Origin: Nitrospina sp052156635
GTDB lineage: Bacteria > Nitrospinota > Nitrospinia > Nitrospinales > Nitrospinaceae
DNA length: 64,000 nt
Direction of reading: 5' to 3'
Assembly (NCBI RefSeq): GCF_052156635.1
Contig: NZ_JBQKUO010000001.1
Span: 372,001 to 436,000 of the forward strand
Positions within the stretch are counted from its first letter, which is position 1. Each line of letters starts with the position of its first letter. This document shows, one piece after another, positions 32,849-42,037 of this stretch. The translations under genes were made by a program, and so were the position numbers. Under the pieces are notes generated by a model that saw only the letters and a program-made list of their open reading frames with translations, made no database searches and was not told where the DNA came from.

Positions 32849-34377
32849 TAGAGGCCGCCTTCTATACCCTTTGGACTGTAGGAAAGCAGAATCGGGTCGT
32901 TGCCTTCGGCTTCCAGACGATGCATGTCGTCGCGGGCTTTTTTGATTGTATCATACGGCCCGATATAAACAACATACCAGGGTTTACCGGAAAGAGTGCT
33001 TTCCCGGATGTACCCTTCAAACCCTTTTTTGTCCAGATCCTTCAATACCCGGGCGGCATTGGCCTGCTTGCTCCAGGAGCTGATCTGGATGCGGAACAGT
33101 TCCTCCTCCACCGGCGCCGGAAAGTTCAGGGGCAACCGGATAATGTTCTCGGGGGAAACAACACCCAGAACCTGCTTTGGCGCTTCCTGCAAAACTTTCA
33201 CCGGTTTCGTTTTTTCCGAAGTGATCTTGGGTTTCTGCACAGGCACCTGGACAGGAGGCAGCTTCGGCTGCAGTGTCGGAATCCCTTTTGCCTCCGCCGG
33301 GGTTCCGATGGAGATGGCCGAACCGATGGAATGCTTCAGGTTGTTCACGGTTCGTGAAAATGCGGAGTCTCCCTGAACGAAAAACAACGCGCCCGCCACA
33401 AAAAACAGGATGGACGCCGCAACCGCAAGCCTCAGTTTCATGACCGGATCGAAACTGGGACGCTGGTCTTCGTCACCCAGAAGGCTCTTGATCGCCTGCC
33501 GCACGTGTTTTGCGTCGATGCACTTGGTGCGTTCGTTGTATCCGGCAAGCAGGGCCCGGTCGCAGACGAGGTTGATCAGCCTCGGATAACCCTGCGTATA
33601 AGAATAGATGGCCTTGAACGCGCCGCGGCTGAAGGTGACCCTGGGCGTGGTGGAAGCCACACGCAGGCGGTGATACACGTAAGTGCGGGTCTCTTCACTT
33701 GTCAGGGGCCGCAGATCGTAACGAACCGAAATTCGCTGGTTGAGTTGCTTGAGCTGGGGCAGGTTCAGTTTTTCCTCGAATTCCGACTGGCCGACAAAAA
33801 TGATCTGCAGGAGTTTTTCCTTGTCCGTCTCCAGGTTGGACAACAGGCGGATCTGCTCCAGGACATCCAGGGAAAGATTCTGCGCCTCATCAATGATGAC
33901 CACCGTCGAGCCCCCGGCCGCATACTGGTCCAGCAGGAAATCGTTCAATGCATCCAGAAGTTCTTTTTTGGATGCGTTGCGCAGCCATTTGACCTGCTCC
34001 ACGGTCCATTTTTCGTCACTCCGGCCGTTTTCCTCTACCCAGATATCGGACTCATGGGCGTTCTGCTTATGTTCCATGTAACGGGGCCGCACACTGAGAT
34101 CCTGCACCAGCGCCCGCAAAAGGTCGGAGGAGGAAAGAATGGGATTCAGGATCAGGGCCACCTTGTCCTTTTCATCCATGTTCTCCAGAAGAGCCCGGCA
34201 CAACGTCGTTTTTCCGGTGCCGATTCCCCCGGTGATGGCCATGAATCCTTCCCGCTGGCTGATGCCGTACATCATGTGGTCCAGCGCTTCCTGGTGACCA
34301 TCGCTGAAAAAGATGAACCTGGGATCGGGTGTCAGGCTGAATGGTTTTTCCTTGAAGTTGTAAAATACCGTATACAC
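32848..34377 (-). CDS. mshM: MshM/ExeA-like AAA ATPase with C-terminal SPOR domain
   Basis: 509 residues starting at GTG 34377 after a GGGGGA ribosome binding site. The cytoplasmic AAA domain begins NFKEKPFSLTPDPRFIFFS, with Walker A ITGGIGTGKTT (48-58) and Walker B VVIIDEAQNLS. One membrane segment (about 321-338) is followed by a periplasmic part ending in a SPOR domain (RIQISSWSKQANAARVLKDL; PWYVVYIGPYDTIKKA). SPOR domains bind denuded peptidoglycan, so the protein could help seat the secretin through the wall, as ExeA does in type II secretion. The fused SPOR domain is a notable addition. Confidence 0.88.
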   Translation of the reverse strand: MYTVFYNFKEKPFSLTPDPRFIFFSDGHQEALDHMMYGISQREGFMAITGGIGTGKTTLCRALLENMDEKDKVALILNPILSSSDLLRALVQDLSVRPRYMEHKQNAHESDIWVEENGRSDEKWTVEQVKWLRNASKKELLDALNDFLLDQYAAGGSTVVIIDEAQNLSLDVLEQIRLLSNLETDKEKLLQIIFVGQSEFEEKLNLPQLKQLNQRISVRYDLRPLTSEETRTYVYHRLRVASTTPRVTFSRGAFKAIYSYTQGYPRLINLVCDRALLAGYNERTKCIDAKHVRQAIKSLLGDEDQRPSFDPVMKLRLAVAASILFFVAGALFFVQGDSAFSRTVNNLKHSIGSAISIGTPAEAKGIPTLQPKLPPVQVPVQKPKITSEKTKPVKVLQEAPKQVLGVVSPENIIRLPLNFPAPVEEELFRIQISSWSKQANAARVLKDLDKKGFEGYIRESTLSGKPWYVVYIGPYDTIKKARDDMHRLEAEGNDPILLSYSPKGIEGGL

Positions 34378-34386
34378 AGCTTCCCC

Positions 34387-36351
34387 CTATTCTTCCATCA
34401 TCGCCTGGGTTTGTGTGGGCGTCATGAACTGCTTGAACCGTTCGTATTCCTGCTTCAAACGTTCATCGATCGATTGACCCACCATGACTTTCGGCGTGAG
34501 GATGATTACCAACTCGGTCTTTTCATCCACGCTGGCTTCGTACTGGAACAGTTTTCCCAGCAGAGGAATCTTGCCGAGGAATGGAACTTCGTTGTTGTCC
34601 CGCTGGCGCGTGTTTTTCATGAGGCCGCCGATGACGATGGTCTGCCCGCTCCTGGCCATGACCACATTGTTCGACTCACGCACATCGAGAATGGGCACCG
34701 TGTTCAATCCGTCGGGTGAAGTGCGCTCTCCCGACCGCTCCGAAACACTCGTGTTGATGCTCATGATCACCGTGCCGTCCATGTTGATCTGCGGCAGCAC
34801 ATCCAGAACGATGCCGATGGTGATCTGCGACGGCACGAACTGTGTGGCCGAGGCCTGCGTGGTGGTGGCCGGAATGACAATGGGCAGGAAGAAAATATCC
34901 TCCGTCCCGACCTTGATCACCGCCCGCTGGTTGTTGAGAGTCGCGATCTTCGGGCTGGACAGCACGCTGACGTTGCCCTGCTGTCCGAGCGCATCGATCA
35001 GCACGCTGATCTGGGTGTTGCTGAGTCCGTAAAAAATTCCACCCGCACCCGCCACCATGGTTCCCAGAGCGCTGCCGGAACCTGCTGAGTTGGCAAAATT
35101 GAACGGCTGTCCCGGTCCCGGGCTCAACCCCTGGAAAATGTCGGGATCGCCGTCATTGATGATCTTCAACGGGCTCACCTGGCTCCAGTCCACACCCAGC
35201 CGGTATTCTTCATTCAGGTTCACTTCCAGGATCTTGGCCTGGATGAACACCTGCCGCTGAACGGAGCCCTCCACCGCTTCCAGGAATTCCGCCACCTCCA
35301 GCAACACATCCGGGTAATGGTGAACGATGACCACGCCCGCCTGCCGGTTGATGGTGAAATAACTGTCTGATTGCTTCTCCTCATCCGTGGGACTGGGGAG
35401 CTTGCTTCCCGTTTCGTCGTCCCTCACCGGCTGGGTCTGGGCCGCCGGCGGGTTGATGCCCAGCAGGCTGCCCAGCATCCCGCCGCCCTGCTGCTGGCCG
35501 CTGGATCCCGACTGCCGTCCCCGGTTTTGCTGCTCCTCAAAGATTTTCTCCTCGTCCATCCGGTTGGGATCTTCAATCTTGCCCTCGACGATGCGCTTGA
35601 GGCCGAAGAAAATCTCGCGCCACAGATCGTTGCGTTCGGAGGTGACCATCTGCGTGAATGTGCGGTTCAGCATTTCCTGCTGACCTCCGCCGTTGTTGCC
35701 GCCCCCCACACCACCTCCCGATCCCGAATTGTTGTTGCCGGACACAACGCTGTTCTGAATGCCGGAAGTGCCCTGGCCGCTCAGGGACTGCACGTTGCTG
35801 ACCCCCGCCCGCTGGGAAACGATGTAATTGAGCCGGAACATGCGCGTCTCCATCTTCTGCTTGAAGACGCGGATGAACTTGCCGTCGAATTTATAATCGA
35901 GATGAAGCGGGCTGAGGATGTTCTCGAGCGCTTCCGAAATGGTCACGTCCTTCAGGTCCACCGTCACTTTCCTGCGGATGTCGGGATCGATGACGAGGTT
36001 CTGCCGGACGCCTTTCGACAGCGCCAGCAGGATGTTCTTGATATCCGCGTCCTGGGCCGAAAGGGTGAATCGGGGACCGTCCCGGCGCAATTGTTCCAGC
36101 CGGATGCTTTCCTCGCCCAGGCTTTCCGAAACAAACTCCGGCTGGCTCATCATCAGTTCAGACGAAGGACCCTGCCCCCCCGGTTGCGGACCGAAGGAGT
36201 CCGGTACCTGGCTGTCAAAAGTCCGGTTGATTTCCGCCGCGTTGTTTTTTGAAAGCGGTGAATCGTAGTACGGGTTCGATGCGCAGGAAACCCCGCCCCA
36301 CAAAACCCACGCGACAGCAAAGGCACAATATGGTTTGTTTAACCTTGCCAT
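34387..36351 (-). CDS. mshL: MshL-type pilus secretin
   Basis: 654 residues, the outer-membrane secretin of the MSHA-type pilus. The N-terminus has a lipoprotein-like signal with Cys (VAWVLWGGVSCASNP). A STN/N0 domain follows (LVIDPDIRRKVTVDLKDVTI). The Gly/Asn/Ser-rich loop with GSGGGVGGGNNGGG lies near residue 215. The secretin core carries VFIQAKILEVNLNEEYRLGV and VLSSPKIATLNNQRAVIKVG, with the closing SGQTIVIGGLMKNTRQRDNN. The preceding gene is separated by 147 AT-rich bases, so a separate promoter is likely. Confidence 0.93.
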   Translation of the reverse strand: MARLNKPYCAFAVAWVLWGGVSCASNPYYDSPLSKNNAAEINRTFDSQVPDSFGPQPGGQGPSSELMMSQPEFVSESLGEESIRLEQLRRDGPRFTLSAQDADIKNILLALSKGVRQNLVIDPDIRRKVTVDLKDVTISEALENILSPLHLDYKFDGKFIRVFKQKMETRMFRLNYIVSQRAGVSNVQSLSGQGTSGIQNSVVSGNNNSGSGGGVGGGNNGGGQQEMLNRTFTQMVTSERNDLWREIFFGLKRIVEGKIEDPNRMDEEKIFEEQQNRGRQSGSSGQQQGGGMLGSLLGINPPAAQTQPVRDDETGSKLPSPTDEEKQSDSYFTINRQAGVVIVHHYPDVLLEVAEFLEAVEGSVQRQVFIQAKILEVNLNEEYRLGVDWSQVSPLKIINDGDPDIFQGLSPGPGQPFNFANSAGSGSALGTMVAGAGGIFYGLSNTQISVLIDALGQQGNVSVLSSPKIATLNNQRAVIKVGTEDIFFLPIVIPATTTQASATQFVPSQITIGIVLDVLPQINMDGTVIMSINTSVSERSGERTSPDGLNTVPILDVRESNNVVMARSGQTIVIGGLMKNTRQRDNNEVPFLGKIPLLGKLFQYEASVDEKTELVIILTPKVMVGQSIDERLKQEYERFKQFMTPTQTQAMMEE

Positions 36352-36498
36352 AAGACACGCAGAAAGTATTTAAATTTGTTGAAATTTATCTATAAATATT
36401 ACACCAGAACAAGCCCGTACGCCAGCAAAAAATCAATGTTTTTTATGATTTTTCAAGGACTTGCCAGAAACGGCCCCGCAGGAAGGGTTGGCGGGGGG

Positions 36499-36927
36499 TC
36501 AGGGAAGGGTGCGTTCCACTTTTAAAGGAACGGGTTCCAGCCGCAGGGTCTGGGTCTTTTTATTGCCCATCAGCACCACTTCATCGCGGCCGATATCGAC
36601 GATTTCGTGGCCGAACAGGGTGTCGCCCACCAGAAAATTCTCATTGTTGATCACCGCAACGGGACGGGGCCCGCCCCACACCACGGCCTGCAGTGTGAGC
36701 GGCGGCAGTTCGGGAGCCTTGACCTCCTCCTTCTTTTTCGGCGGCGGCTCCACCATCTCGCCTTTTCGCGCCTTGTAATACACCCCCGACGGCAGGGAGA
36801 ACGGATTGCCCTGATACGAGTCGCTGTCCCGCACCGCCCAGGCCGGGGCCGGAGGCCAGGCCAGGCTGGCTGCCAGAAGGGCTCCCACCAGCAAAACGGT
36901 TCGTTTCCCGATGCGTTTGAGGTTCAC
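36499..36927 (-). CDS. mshK: MshK/PilP-like pilus assembly protein
   Basis: 142 residues from GTG 36927. A signal peptide (TVLLVGALLAASLAWPPAPAWA) leads to a proline- and lysine-rich linker and a small beta domain (LQAVVWGGPRPVAVINNENF; VDIGRDEVVLMGNKKTQTLR) resembling PilP/GspC homology regions that contact secretins. Position between the PilO-like and secretin genes corresponds to mshK. Sequence conservation in this family is low, so the name rests on synteny. Confidence 0.75.
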   Translation of the reverse strand: MNLKRIGKRTVLLVGALLAASLAWPPAPAWAVRDSDSYQGNPFSLPSGVYYKARKGEMVEPPPKKKEEVKAPELPPLTLQAVVWGGPRPVAVINNENFLVGDTLFGHEIVDIGRDEVVLMGNKKTQTLRLEPVPLKVERTLP

Positions 36928-36934
36928 GGCTTCC

Positions 36935-37522
36935 TCACGAAACCAGAAGTTGGATGATCAATTCCGACTCCACCAGCGGGTGCGTCTCCCGCGTGCGGAG
37001 AATCCGGAGCTCTTTAATCGACAGAACCGCCGGGATGCTCTCCAGCGATTTCACAAACCGGCCCACGCCCTGGTAGTGGCTCTTGATCGCCAGCGTCATC
37101 GTCACCGCCCGGAAATTGCCGCCCTTGAACTCCACCCGGGTTTCATGGGAGTTGAAGCGCAGCATCTCGGCCCGGTGGGTCTTGGCCTGCCTGCCCAGGG
37201 CCTGGACGATATCTTCCACATTCTCGGTCATGCTGGACTTGATGTCCGAAATTTCATGGCGCAGGATTTTGATTTCCCCCTCGGTCCGTTGAATCTCCCT
37301 TGTGAGCTTCTCCGCCGAAGAGCGGTTCAGCACCATCTTGAAGCTTTCCAGGTTATTCAGGACTTCCTGGGTCCGTGCCGCCAGGCGCTCCCGCTTTTTC
37401 ATGATGGGAGAATACTCAAACTGGTAATACCCGACCCCGATCACTATCAGCATCGTGATCACGAGGAATGCGAATTCGCGCTTCGTCAGTTTGTCCCACC
37501 AGTTGGGTTCCAGGGATATCAT
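36935..37522 (-). CDS. mshJ: MshJ/PilO-like inner-membrane pilus protein
   Basis: 195 residues. A short cytoplasmic N-terminus, one membrane segment (about 14-32, EFAFLVITMLIVIGVGYYQF), a periplasmic coiled coil and a ferredoxin-like domain (VTMTLAIKSHYQGVGRFVKS; LSIKELRILR) follow the PilO/GspM plan. The start overlaps the stop of the PilM-PilN fusion (ATGA), as expected for an alignment subcomplex made in equal amounts. Confidence 0.82.
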   Translation of the reverse strand: MISLEPNWWDKLTKREFAFLVITMLIVIGVGYYQFEYSPIMKKRERLAARTQEVLNNLESFKMVLNRSSAEKLTREIQRTEGEIKILRHEISDIKSSMTENVEDIVQALGRQAKTHRAEMLRFNSHETRVEFKGGNFRAVTMTLAIKSHYQGVGRFVKSLESIPAVLSIKELRILRTRETHPLVESELIIQLLVS

Positions 37523-39345
37523 ATTCTTTTTTCCGGAAGGGGTTTTTGGGGGGACACCGTTTTAATGAACAGGGTGAAATCAAGCCCCTTGCGCGTGTAC
37601 TTGTCCTTGTCGGACACCTGCGATTCCAGCAGCTTGACGTCCGAAAAATGCGGGTAGGACTTGAGTTCCTTCAAGAATTCTTCCAGCGACTGGAGCACCC
37701 TCCGGCGGTTGCCGAAGATGGTGCCCCGCACCAGGAAACCCCAGCCCTTCTGCACCACCCGCGTTTCCATTTCCGCGGTTTCGCCGTTTTCCGTCTCTTT
37801 TCCGTTCTCCCCGCTCTTTCCGTACTCGCTGAAAGTGACCTGCTCCAAAGCCATGTTCCAGGACACCCGGCGGGCGATGTCGTTCAGCACCTGCGGCAGG
37901 TCGATCGGCGTGATTTCCTTTTGGGGTAACTGGTCCAGCTGGGCCTGCAACAGGTCCTTCACCTCTTTCAGGTTTTCCAGTTTGCGTTTCGGCACGTCCA
38001 GCGCCACGAATCGCTGACGCAACTCGTTCAGGTGACGCGTTTCCAGCGACAGGAATTGCTCTTTTTCATAGGTGTCGATACGCAGGAACAAACTGATGGC
38101 GGCGAGTAAAATGACGAGCAGGGCCACGGGCGCAAACCGGGTCAGTTCCTGCACGCGCTTGGAAAACGTCTGGCGAAGGTGCTCGGGAAACAGGTTGACG
38201 TGTTCGCACTGATCCGCGGCACAACCGGCCGCGGCCACCATGCTGTAGCCGAAATCCTCGGCATCCCCTTCCCGTTTCAGCTTGCTGGAAACTTCCAACT
38301 GGGCGAGGGGATTGTAAGCGGTCACGGTGAGGTCCAGCCGTTCGTGAACGTGATCGAGCAGGCCCTTGAGCCCCGCCCCGCCCCCGGTGAACACCACCCG
38401 TTCCACCGTCGTCATGATGTACGAGTTCATGAACGACTCGATGGACCGTTCGATCTCCTCCACCTGCCGTTCGATGACCGGAAGAACCCGGCCTCGGATC
38501 TCACTGGCCGGAATGCGGTCGTGGGTCTCTTCATCGCTGCCTTCCAGGGGAAGGCCGTAGCGGAGCTTGATCTCCTCGGCGCGCTTTTCATCGACCGACA
38601 CCACGCGTCCGCTTTCGGTCACGTATTCGCCGACCAGCGCCTGCGTGACGTTGATGCCGCCATTGGGAATCTCGCGGGAAAACAGGATCTCGACGCCGGT
38701 CACAAAGTACACGCGCGTGCGTTGCGCCCCCATGTCCACAAAGCAGGTGGTGTACCCTTCCTTGTGCGTGTCCTCCACCCAGACGTTGTCGTATTCCTCC
38801 AGCGCGATCGGATGCGGCATGATGCCTTCCACCCTGAGTCCGGCATGGTGGGCAATGCTGGCCAGCCTCTCCATCTCTTCCCTCGGCGCGATGACCGCGA
38901 GCACCTCGTCGAAAGGCAGGCCCTCCTGCGTGGTCTCGCCCAGCACGTGGTAATCCAGCACCGCCTCTTCCGGAGAAAACATCATGGACTCGCGGGCGTC
39001 CCACTTGATCGCCTCCACCACTTCGTTTTCCGGCATCTTCGGGATCTGGAGTTTGCGGATCAGCACGTTGTAACTGCCGATGGTCAGGAACACACGATTG
39101 CTTTTGATGTTGTTGCGGGTACACAGCAGACGGATGAGTTCGCCGACCATATCCTGGTTGCCTTCGCTTTCCGCAATGGACTTCGGGATCACCTGGTGAC
39201 CGTAGTTGCCGATGGACCAGCCCCCCACCCGGGCATTGAGCTCGACGATCTTGATCGAATGCGACCCGATGTCCAGCCCCACTGCCGACTTGCCGATCGG
39301 AAGGGAGGGCAACTTCGTGAGTTTGGGAAAAGAGGGAAATTTCAT
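37519..39345 (-). CDS. mshI: MshI-like PilM-PilN fusion
   Basis: 608 residues joining two normally separate pilus-assembly proteins. Residues 1 to about 375 are an actin-like PilM ATPase (SAVGLDIGSHSIKIVELN near 20-37, CFVDMGAQRTRVYFV, VVFTGGGAGLKGLLDHV). At 383 the typical PilN cytoplasmic peptide VNLFPEHLR begins, followed by a membrane segment (about 404-422) and a periplasmic coiled coil plus ferredoxin-like domain. Normally the PilN peptide binds PilM in trans; here it is tethered in cis. A possible promoter lies about 100 bases upstream. Confidence 0.9.
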   Translation of the reverse strand: MKFPSFPKLTKLPSLPIGKSAVGLDIGSHSIKIVELNARVGGWSIGNYGHQVIPKSIAESEGNQDMVGELIRLLCTRNNIKSNRVFLTIGSYNVLIRKLQIPKMPENEVVEAIKWDARESMMFSPEEAVLDYHVLGETTQEGLPFDEVLAVIAPREEMERLASIAHHAGLRVEGIMPHPIALEEYDNVWVEDTHKEGYTTCFVDMGAQRTRVYFVTGVEILFSREIPNGGINVTQALVGEYVTESGRVVSVDEKRAEEIKLRYGLPLEGSDEETHDRIPASEIRGRVLPVIERQVEEIERSIESFMNSYIMTTVERVVFTGGGAGLKGLLDHVHERLDLTVTAYNPLAQLEVSSKLKREGDAEDFGYSMVAAAGCAADQCEHVNLFPEHLRQTFSKRVQELTRFAPVALLVILLAAISLFLRIDTYEKEQFLSLETRHLNELRQRFVALDVPKRKLENLKEVKDLLQAQLDQLPQKEITPIDLPQVLNDIARRVSWNMALEQVTFSEYGKSGENGKETENGETAEMETRVVQKGWGFLVRGTIFGNRRRVLQSLEEFLKELKSYPHFSDVKLLESQVSDKDKYTRKGLDFTLFIKTVSPQKPLPEKRI

Positions 39346-39441
39346 CCCGCCGCCTCAAAAAAAGGGAAAATCAAGCCGTTTCAAAGACTTGAAATCTGAC
39401 TGCCTGTGATGCTCCATTTTAACCCAAACACCCATCTTCGC

Positions 39442-39470
39442 CTAATACTATTTTTTTCAATACTTTACAA
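39442..39470 (-). promoter_or_regulatory. Candidate sigma-70 promoter before mshI
   Basis: On the minus strand TTGTAA (39470-39465) and TATTAG (39447-39442) are spaced by 17 bases in a conspicuously AT-rich interval between mshP and mshI. Both boxes match consensus at only four of six positions. The call rests on spacing, AT-richness and the 183-base gap. Confidence 0.3.
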
Positions 39471-39528
39471 AAATCACGAAATCGGGACGATTTTTGAGGG
39501 CGGTGGGGAAAGTTTCCTTACTGGAAAA

Positions 39529-40626
39529 TCAGGGGAAACACTGGTTGTACATGGGGGAGTTCACCCCGGCCGTGGAACCGTGGGTGGTGACCGTCCTCCT
39601 ATCCAGCCGACCGTCATCCGCAATGGCGGCCCCGGTGAATACAGCGTCATTCCGGACTCTTAAATCCTTGTTGGTGATCACTCCACCAACAAAGACGCTG
39701 TCATCCTCGAACTCAACGTGGTTGCCCGCCAGGACCAGCACCCGGGCGGGGTCCCCGCTGGGAACATTGATCGACGCCTGGTCCACCAAAGTCAGTTTCT
39801 CATCCGTATGGATGGTCAGGGTGCCGTTGACGGTGATGGAAGCATTGTCCTCGAGGGTGATGTCATTGCCCGTCACGATGGTCACGTCGCCATTGATGGT
39901 GATCTGGGCAAACAGCGATAATTCCAATTTTTCGGCGACATAAACCGTGAGCGGTCCGTTGATGATGACGTTGCCCAAGAGCTGGGTCCAGGAGCAGTAC
40001 TGGTAGGGAGCCGCAAACCCCACGCCCAGAAACGGGAGATACGAGAGGTTCGGACAGCCTACCGGGTTTGGAGGAAGCGTGATCGGATCCACAAGAGGGG
40101 TCGCGGGGCAGTAACCGGTCTCCACGTTGCCCACCACGGTTGCCTGGCCGTGGATGTTCGGGTTGCCGCAGGTGGTGAGGACGTTGGGCACCAGCTTGCA
40201 CGCGGAAGTATTGACGATGGTCTTGGACACTTCCTGCTGGGCGCCGCGGTAGGTGCCGACGGAGGTGACGACCACGGTGCTGGAGTCGATCGGCGCGAAG
40301 GTGATGTCGAACTGCCCGTTTCCCGAGCCGAAGGTTTTGGTGAAGCCCACCGTCAACAGGGTCCAGTCGGTGTTGGCGGTCACGGCGGGGCACGCCGGAT
40401 CGTTGTTGAGCAAACATTTCTCCGTATAACGCAGTCCGGACTCCGCCGTCATGAAGGCATTGGCCCCGGTGGAAGCGAGGCTGGAGCCGTACTGCTTGGT
40501 CTGCGTCTGCGAAAGGAAACTGAGCGCGATGGCGGTCACCAGCGTCGCGCCCAGGAGCACCATCACCAGCGCGGCAATGCCCCGCTGGTTGTGCAACGAT
40601 CCGAATTTGTATCTCCAATTCAGCAT
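39529..40626 (-). CDS. mshP: MshP/PilX-like pilus protein with a repetitive beta C-terminal region
   Basis: 365 residues. The N-terminus (HNQRGIAALVMVLLGATLVT) is the PilX/MshP type: a short positively charged leader, one hydrophobic helix and no GFTLxE prepilin motif. The body carries a TAESGLRYTEKC-type stretch. From about residue 200 it consists of short repeated beta strands (VIINGPLTVYVAEKLEL, ITINGDVTIVTGNDITLED, SITVNGTLTIHTDEKLTLVD), suggesting a polymer-forming, bactofilin-like beta-solenoid. It is much longer than usual MshP. It follows mshO after one base. Confidence 0.75.
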   Translation of the reverse strand: MLNWRYKFGSLHNQRGIAALVMVLLGATLVTAIALSFLSQTQTKQYGSSLASTGANAFMTAESGLRYTEKCLLNNDPACPAVTANTDWTLLTVGFTKTFGSGNGQFDITFAPIDSSTVVVTSVGTYRGAQQEVSKTIVNTSACKLVPNVLTTCGNPNIHGQATVVGNVETGYCPATPLVDPITLPPNPVGCPNLSYLPFLGVGFAAPYQYCSWTQLLGNVIINGPLTVYVAEKLELSLFAQITINGDVTIVTGNDITLEDNASITVNGTLTIHTDEKLTLVDQASINVPSGDPARVLVLAGNHVEFEDDSVFVGGVITNKDLRVRNDAVFTGAAIADDGRLDRRTVTTHGSTAGVNSPMYNQCFP

Positions 40627-40627
40627 A

Positions 40628-41116
40628 TCAGCTCAACGTCCGCGGCCGCACCGCCGAGGTCAGGGTGAAGTTTCCGCTCACGGGTCCACTCATGGTCAGG
40701 GACAGGGTGTACCAGCCGCCATTGTCGGTGATCGAAAAGGCCGTCATGTTGTTGGCGATGGTGGTGGTGGCGCTCCCCGTGCGTTGCAGGGTGTCGGTGC
40801 CCGGACTGTAGGTATAACTGACGCCGCTGGTGGTGGCGTCCTGCGTGTACCCGAACTGTTTGTCGAAGGTGACGGTGTTGCCGGCAATGTTCACCGTCGC
40901 CGGGTCGGCAATACGCAACTCCCGCACCAGCAATTCCATGGCAACGTACGCCCGCGTCACCCGGTCCACGCGTTCCGAATGCTGTTGATCCACTTCCGCC
41001 GATTGAAACAGGAACTGCGCGCCCACGGCGATCATGATGCCGAGGATCACGATCACGAGAATGATCTCGACCATCGTCATGCCGCGCTGGTTATGAAGCG
41101 TGTGTCGGAAGTTCAT
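40628..41116 (-). CDS. mshO: MshO-like prepilin
   Basis: 162 residues from ATG 41116; a TTG at 41134 would overlap mshD. The class III signal peptide is HNQRGMTMVEIILVIVILGI, with cleavage expected after Gly and Glu at position 5 of the mature protein. The remainder is a minor pilin-like beta region. It lies in a run of four prepilin-like genes and probably forms part of the pilus tip or priming complex. Confidence 0.82.
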   Translation of the reverse strand: MNFRHTLHNQRGMTMVEIILVIVILGIMIAVGAQFLFQSAEVDQQHSERVDRVTRAYVAMELLVRELRIADPATVNIAGNTVTFDKQFGYTQDATTSGVSYTYSPGTDTLQRTGSATTTIANNMTAFSITDNGGWYTLSLTMSGPVSGNFTLTSAVRPRTLS

Positions 41117-41120
41117 GGCG

Positions 41121-41579
41121 TCAGTCCGTCGCAAACAGGGCGTAAAAGGAAACGGGGGTCATGTTGGCGCGCGTCACCGTGAGCGTGACTTTTTTGGCGA
41201 AGGTCGCACCGGGATTGGAGGTGTCGGGATCGTTGGCATCGACATCCGCCACCACCCAGGCAAACGTGTAGGCGCCGAACCCGGCAACCGCGCACTGCAC
41301 CTCGGTGACGGTCGCCTGGAACGCCGCGCAGGTGTAGCTGCCCGCCGCCGGTATCTGCGTGCGGGTTTTCTCCGATATCGCCTCCATCTGCAACTGCGCC
41401 AGCTCCGCCGCCTCGATGGTGTACTCCGGAATGACAGAACCTTTGAGGGACGAGAACGCGATCATGATTGACGGCACGGCGATGGCCACGATGAGGATGG
41501 CGATGATGATCTCCATCAGGGTGAAGCCCCCTTCGGAACCGAGTCTTGCCGGCCGTATTTTATGGATTCGATGCATCAT
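41121..41579 (-). CDS. mshD: MshD-like prepilin
   Basis: 152 residues. The prepilin peptidase site is EGGFTLMEIIIAILIVAIAV. The mature body contains a Cys pair (YTCAAFQ, EVQCAVAG) that may form a disulfide in the periplasm. It overlaps mshC by ATGA at its start and ends 4 bases before mshO. Confidence 0.82.
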   Translation of the reverse strand: MMHRIHKIRPARLGSEGGFTLMEIIIAILIVAIAVPSIMIAFSSLKGSVIPEYTIEAAELAQLQMEAISEKTRTQIPAAGSYTCAAFQATVTEVQCAVAGFGAYTFAWVVADVDANDPDTSNPGATFAKKVTLTVTRANMTPVSFYALFATD

Positions 41580-42037
41580 GAGATGATCACCCTCCCGGAG
41601 AACGCTTCCACGGTGATGGAGTTGTTGGAGCCGTCGGGCGCCGTCAGCGTGATGCTGCTGATGGTCTGGGGCTCGCCGTACTTGTTGAAGTTGATGGTGC
41701 CGCCTGAAGTGATGGTGACGCCGCCGGGAAACGTGCGGTTGGCGGTGAACGCCCCGACCGGATCGGTCAGCGTATAGGTGGACGAGCCGCCGGTAAAGGT
41801 AATGCCGATGGGACTGCCTGCCGCCGGGTTGCGTGCCATGGCGAGCTCCTGCGCGAACTTGAGGTCTGCCGCCACCATGCTGGTGGCGCTGTTCAGGGGG
41901 ATGGCATCCGACGAAAGCCGGGGCAGAAACATGGCCCCCAGCACTCCCACCAGGATGATCACCATGATCGCTTCCAGCAGGGTGAATCCGTGTTCGTTAT
42001 GAAAACCGTTCGGTTGAGGTGTGTTCCGTCGCCTCAT
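41576..42037 (-). CDS. mshC: MshC/GspH-like prepilin
   Basis: 153 residues. The site NEHGFTLLEAIMVIILVGVL is a canonical type IV prepilin signal, followed by the GspH/FimT-type helix (SMVAADLKFAQELAMARNPA) and a beta region. It is the first prepilin gene of the cluster. The 127-base gap upstream separates it from the kamA stop on the same strand, so a promoter in that gap is likely, though I could not assign one. Confidence 0.84.
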   Translation of the reverse strand: MRRRNTPQPNGFHNEHGFTLLEAIMVIILVGVLGAMFLPRLSSDAIPLNSATSMVAADLKFAQELAMARNPAAGSPIGITFTGGSSTYTLTDPVGAFTANRTFPGGVTITSGGTINFNKYGEPQTISSITLTAPDGSNNSITVEAFSGRVIIS

